Below, piece after piece: positions 59,990 through 64,000 of a stretch of DNA of 64,000 nt. The notes beneath the pieces were generated by a model. That model had not been told where the DNA came from, did no database searches, and saw only the letters and a program-made list of their open reading frames with translations. Position 1 is the stretch's first letter. Every line of letters begins with the position of its first letter. The position numbers and the translations under genes were made by a program. Source of the stretch: Costus lasius (Eukaryota; Streptophyta; Magnoliopsida; Zingiberales; Costaceae); contig CM050451.1 in assembly GCA_027563935.2 (NCBI GenBank), positions 105,799,565 to 105,863,564 on the forward strand, given 5' to 3'.

Positions 59990-62052
59990 TGTCACGCCCC
60001 TGCGGAAGCCGGCTATTCCTAGCTCAGGGTTCCCCAGGGAGATGACAATATTGATAGGAACAAAGGAACTATAAAATCAAATAAATTAAATAGTCTTAAA
60101 TTCAACATCAGCACTGTGTATCATAATCAACTGACTCCATTACAAAATTTATTAACTAAAGTTTATAAAGAAACTCTAACAACGATGCAACTAATTTAAC
60201 TGTAAGACTAGAATAAATCAGAAAAGTCTTTATCAAAGAACATTTGATGATACTCTGTCTCCGGTGGGTAACTAACTATCTACTCTATCCCTCCCATACG
60301 CAAACTCGGTACCTGGAGGAGAAACAAGGGGAGTTAGCGAAAATGCTAAGTAGGAACCAAGAGATATGATGCATGTTCAATTTATATGAAATTTGCAATA
60401 ATAGAACTACCCTACATGTCAGGAACTGATAATACAACAAAATATTTGAACATAAGGTTGTCGTGTAAATCATCAAGCTTGGCCACCATTCTCACTCATG
60501 AGCCGCACTCATTTTCAGAGTGTTTCTATCGCCAGCTCACACGATAGAACGACTGTATCTAGACAGTCCGGTGAATGTTGCGTCCAACATCTGACATCCG
60601 TAGTATTGTCCCGAGGACAACTGGCGGTGCCCTAACCGGCAAACACATAGTCTGATATAATCAGAACTACAACTCAGATAAACAGGCCACTGGTGATAAA
60701 TCACCAGGTCAGAGATCATATGCATGCACGACATGATAACAGTATAACATCTCAATCATTTTTCACGGTTCATATATATTCATAACTTTCCAACAGAATA
60801 GCAGAAAACATATTCTCAATGCATTCATGATAATCATATGATACTGAAGCCAATTATGCACAAATAATAGGATAATGAGGTCAACTGAATTTAGAATCAA
60901 ATCAATCAGAATAGTTTCAAAGGTAAGGTGTCAATATCTATCTACACATGAATCTGACACCGTAACAAAGGTAGGGGAAAGATTCCTACCTGAAGTTGCT
61001 GATTTCCTGAATACTCTCTGAAAGCTCGATTACCTCCTTTTCTCAACTGAATCATTTAAATAAACCCTTGTCATTAACTATCAAACATCTATCCATAATA
61101 TTACCATTAACCCCAATTTTCTACTAAATCAGAATCTTATCCCAAAATAATTATCATCTAAATAATTTTCCCATCTAAATAATTTTCCCCCATCATACTT
61201 AACAATTTAGATATTCTACTATTCCATTTAAATCATATTTAAATAAATAAAATAAATAAATACCCTATTCACTAAATCATATTTAAATAAATCAAATAAA
61301 AAAAAAATGAACGAACGAAACTCACCTTTTTGTCGAACTTTCGACGCGGAACGAACGACGCTTCGTTCATCTTCGTTCGCGTCGCTGAAACGGAAGAGGA
61401 GCGAAACTGCCGACGCCGCCGGCAGGGAAAAAGGTCACCGACGCCGGAAGGGAAACAACAGCCGGCTCCGGAAGAGGGAGAAGGGTCGTCGCCGATTGAG
61501 GAAAAGCCGCCGCTGGGGAAAGGGGAAGAAGAGGCGCGGTGTACAGAGGAAGAAGAAGCCGCTAAGTGGAGAAGAGTCGTCGGCGTCGGACAGAGGCGGA
61601 GACGACGTCGACTCAGAGAAAAACTCACCGCTGGGAGAAGAGGGAAGATCAGTCGCCGCAGGAGGAAACGCAGCCGCCTGACAACTCGTCTCTCGCCCCT
61701 CGCGTCTGGAACAGAGAAGCAGTCACCGTTCGCCGTTCGAGCCTCGGCCCAGAAACTCATCGCCGACCAGAGGGGAAGACAGCCGCCGACGGGAAGAGGA
61801 CGAGGTCTGCTCGACTGGGATGCTCGCCGGTCGGAGGGGAAGGAGCCGCCGGAGAAGCAGAAAGCGGCGACGCGACGCAGCACACGTCCGAAGGAAAAAA
61901 AAAAACGGAGCAGGGAAAAGAACTCGTGTGCGGCGTAGGGAGAATTAATTAAGGATTAGGGTAAGAGGGATTATAATAAATATTAATTAATTAATTAATT
62001 AATTTGGTCTCTCAAAAATAATAATAATAATAATAATATCCAAGGTATAACA
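59990..62052 (-). repeat. Gypsy 5' LTR (right in window)
   Basis: 2,063 bp, TGTCACGCCCC to GGTATAACA on the plus strand. It has one copy of the 27-bp unit that is doubled in the other LTR and slightly different A and AAT run lengths. As the 5' LTR of a minus-strand element it holds the promoter. Confidence 0.95.
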
Positions 62053-62066
62053 TTAAAGACCTCAAT

Positions 62067-62520
62067 GGGTTGTCCAAATGGTTCAACTCGAACCAAACCA
62101 AACCGTATAGAACTCAAATCGAACCAAAAAATAAAGAAAAATTCAAACCAAAACTGAACCAAAAATTTTAAAAATCGAACCGAAATTTCAGTTCGGTTTG
62201 GGTTAAACCAAAATTAATTATATCTGTATATATTTAGCCTTTTTATACTAATATATTATAATTTTTTAATAAAAATAATAATATAATATATTTTATATAA
62301 TTAAGAATAGTAATATAACATATTTTATATAATTAAAAATAATAATATAATATATTTTATATAAAATATTAATATTATATTAAAATTTTGGTTTGTTTGG
62401 TTCAACCCGAACCGTACCGAATTTTTTTAACCTTCTCAAACCGAACTGAACCGAACCAAAAATTTCGGTTCGGTTGATTTGGTTTTGTTTGTCGGGTTGA
62501 ACCGATTTTTGGACACCCCT
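62067..62520. mobile_element. hAT-like MITE copy 4 in the RPB6 array
   Basis: Resumes the array after the gypsy insertion. Its left end (GGGTTGTCCAAATGGTTCAA) follows TTAAAGACCTCAAT, the same type of junction as copy 1. The right end is GAACCGATTTTTGGACACCC. Confidence 0.75.
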
Positions 62521-62784
62521 TAGTCATGTGTCAGCGGATCTTTACAAGTTCGAACCCATTTTCGCACAATCTGCATATGCTTCAGCGTGGGACAACGAGC
62601 ATTGCGAGCTTGGGCAAAATTCAGTCAGTTAAGCGACCCAATCAACCCGGCCCAAATGGCGTCCCACTTTAAAGACCCCAAACCGAGGCCGAGGGGTTTT
62701 TAGTTCTATACCGTCCAAAATTTTTAGGGCTTCTACTTGCCCCGAGAAGGGAGAGCACGAGAAGGGAGTTTTCTGACCTCGGCA

Positions 62785-62943
62785 ATGGCGGACGACGACT
62801 ACGATGATGTCGATATGGGGTTTGAGGCGCCTTCGTCTCTTTTTTTGTTTTTGGATATCTTGCTTGTTGTTAACTTGCATTTTCCGATCATACATCAGTT
62901 CTCGAATCGTCTGGCAGTATATTTTATCTTTGTGATGATATGT
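62785..62943 (+). pseudogene. RPB6 exon 1 copy 4 (truncated in intron 1)
   Basis: ATG at 62785 encodes MADDDYDDVDMG exactly, with the ATGGGGTTTG donor, and ends in intron 1 at the MITE junction. Its upstream region from 62521 is complete, so of the truncated copies it has the most intact start. Confidence 0.8.
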
Positions 62944-63382
62944 GGGGTTGTCCAAACGGTTCAACCCGAACCGAACTCAAACCGAACCTGAACTGAAATT
63001 TCGGTTCGGGTTTGATTCGGTTCTGGTTAAACTGAAATTAATTATATCTTTATATATTTAGCTTTTTTATACTATTATATTATTATTTTTTAATAAAAAT
63101 AATAATATAATATATTTTATATAATTAAGAATAATAATATAACATATTTTTTATGTAATTAAAAATAATAATATAATATAATTTATATAAAAATATTAAT
63201 ATTATATTAATATTTTATTTGTTCGGTTCAACCTGAACCAAAAATCACCAACCTGAAAATCGATCCAAAATTTTTTTTAACCATCTCAAATCTAATCGAA
63301 CCGAATCGAATTTGGTTGAAACCAAATCGAACCGAAAATTTCAGTTCGGTTTGTCGGGTTAAACCAATTTTTGGACTCCCCT
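62944..63382. mobile_element. hAT-like MITE copy 5 in the RPB6 array
   Basis: GGGGTTGTCCAAACGGTTCA at the left and AAACCAATTTTTGGACTCCC at the right, AT-rich core. Followed by the last RPB6 upstream copy, which loses similarity at about 63563. Confidence 0.75.
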
Positions 63383-63563
63383 TAGCCGTGTGTCAGCGGA
63401 TTTTTACAAGTTTGAATCCGTTTTTGCACAATCAGCATGTGCTTTAGCGTGGGACAACGAGCATTGCGAGATTGGGCAAAATTCAGTCCGTAAGCGGCCC
63501 AATCAACTCGGCCCAAATGGCGTCCCACTTTAAAGACCCCAAATCGTGCCCGAGGGGATTTTA

Positions 63564-64000
63564 GAAGGCCTAGCAAAAAATTATACGATCCACCAACACG
63601 ACACAACACGACATGACACAAGTTTTCGCGGGTTTGGGTTTGGCGTAATCGTGTTTCGTGTCATTATCGTGTCAACTCATTTATGACACATTTAAATTCG
63701 TATCATGTCGTGTCGTGTCGCAGGTTGACCCGTCTAACCCATATATAATATATATTATATAATATTAATAATTTATTAATAATTTTAATAACTAAATTAA
63801 AAATAATAAATATTTAAACCCCTAAGTATTAAAAATATTAAACCCACGAGTAAGTTACGACTAGGGCTGTCGGCGAACCCTAATCACTACTCTTGCCCTT
63901 TTCCGCCGCCGATTTTCTCACGTTTGCTTCGCCGATCCACCTTCTGCCGCCGATTTCTTCTCGAAACTTGCTTCGCCGATCCACCAACTGCCCCCAAGCT
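63564..64000. repeat. Start of a GTGTCG-rich MITE-like sequence and a GC-rich duplication
   Basis: 63590-63740 is dense in ACGACAC/GTGTCGT motifs followed by AT-rich DNA, the look of another hAT-type MITE, but the right end is not identifiable. At 63901-63991 two copies of a roughly 45-50 bp block (CCGCCGATTT ... GCTTCGCCGATCCACC) are in tandem, cut by the window end. No gene called. Confidence 0.45.

Larger units (their letters stand above)
53068..62052 (-). mobile_element. Ty3/gypsy chromovirus (Tekay/Del-like) LTR retrotransposon
   Basis: The complete element is 8,985 bp with 5-bp TSD TTAAA (53063-53067 and 62053-62057), TG...CA LTRs, a primer site matching initiator Met tRNA and a polypurine tract. 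Coding order on the minus strand is gag, protease, RT, RNase H, integrase, chromodomain, as in Ty3/gypsy chromoviruses. By eye the LTRs differ by about 14 substitutions in about 2.06 kb, mostly C/T or G/A, so the insertion is young. The gag-pol frame carries two stop codons (59776-59778 and 58405-58407), so this copy looks non-autonomous although its cis elements are intact. It is inserted in the RPB6/MITE array. Confidence 0.96.
50660..63563 (+). repeat. Array of RPB6 5'-end copies alternating with hAT-like MITEs
   Basis: Copies of the RPB6 upstream region (CAGATCTTTACAAGTTCGAA ... AAATGGCGTCCCACTTTAAA) recur at about 50660, 51143, 52025, 52915, 62521 and 63383. Those at 51143, 52025 and 62521 run on through exon 1 and about 130 bp of intron 1 and stop at the same place (GTGATGATACGTGGG). 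The copies at 50660 and 52915 stop earlier, near TTAAAGACCC; the last (63383) diverges soon after that point. Between copies lie AT-rich MITEs, giving a period of about 0.9 kb. The array is split by the gypsy element at 53068-62052. Confidence 0.85.

Noticed and set aside
53068..62052. Endogenous pararetrovirus
   Set aside because: Two LTRs with TSD, tRNA-Met primer site, integrase and chromodomain show a Ty3/gypsy retrotransposon; no movement or coat protein gene is present.

Overview
The window is nuclear DNA of a flowering plant. The evidence is spliced genes with GT-AG introns, a plant-specific Dof zinc-finger gene, a plant laccase with its usual exon sizes, and plant-type transposable elements (L1-like LINE, Ty3/gypsy chromovirus with an initiator-Met tRNA primer site, Copia remnant, hAT and Harbinger-like elements). 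The species is not readable from the sequence. A monocot is possible, but that is a guess.

Layout. 1-6.4 kb is AT-rich intergenic DNA with a 1.2-kb inverted-repeat-ended element full of GC-rich minisatellite (3429-4636). A two-exon Dof transcription factor gene lies on the minus strand (6408-7806). A decayed LINE occupies about 10.97-15.17 kb (plus), followed by a GC-rich unassigned block (16.8-18.5 kb) and intergenic DNA. A seven-exon WD40 gene of the WDR44-like class is on the plus strand (23630-26853). It converges on a complete five-exon secreted laccase on the minus strand (28358-30711).

A 12-exon gene on the minus strand (34689-48009) encodes a METTL17/Rsm22-like mitochondrial ribosome-assembly protein. 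Its exons total only 1.5 kb. Its introns hold a 1.78-kb hAT element that carries an intact RING-H2 ORF, a long inverted-repeat element with a nested hAT MITE, a Copia 3' remnant and a diverged direct repeat.

Divergent from that gene, a decayed copy of the RNA polymerase subunit RPB6 gene starts at 49103 (plus). Its upstream region and first exon have been amplified downstream, alternating with hAT-like AT-rich MITEs, as an array running to about 63.56 kb. A young 9.0-kb Ty3/gypsy chromovirus (53068-62052, minus, LTRs under 1% diverged, TSD TTAAA) has inserted into this array. Its gag-pol frame has two in-frame stops.

The host genes are unrelated in function (transcription factor, WD40 scaffold, cell-wall phenol oxidase, mitochondrial ribosome assembly). 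The structure of interest is the layered transposon activity: gene capture by a hAT element, amplification of a promoter plus first exon, and nested insertions datable by their target-site duplications. Exon boundaries were worked out by hand from frame continuity and GT/AG sites, and all coding frames close exactly.
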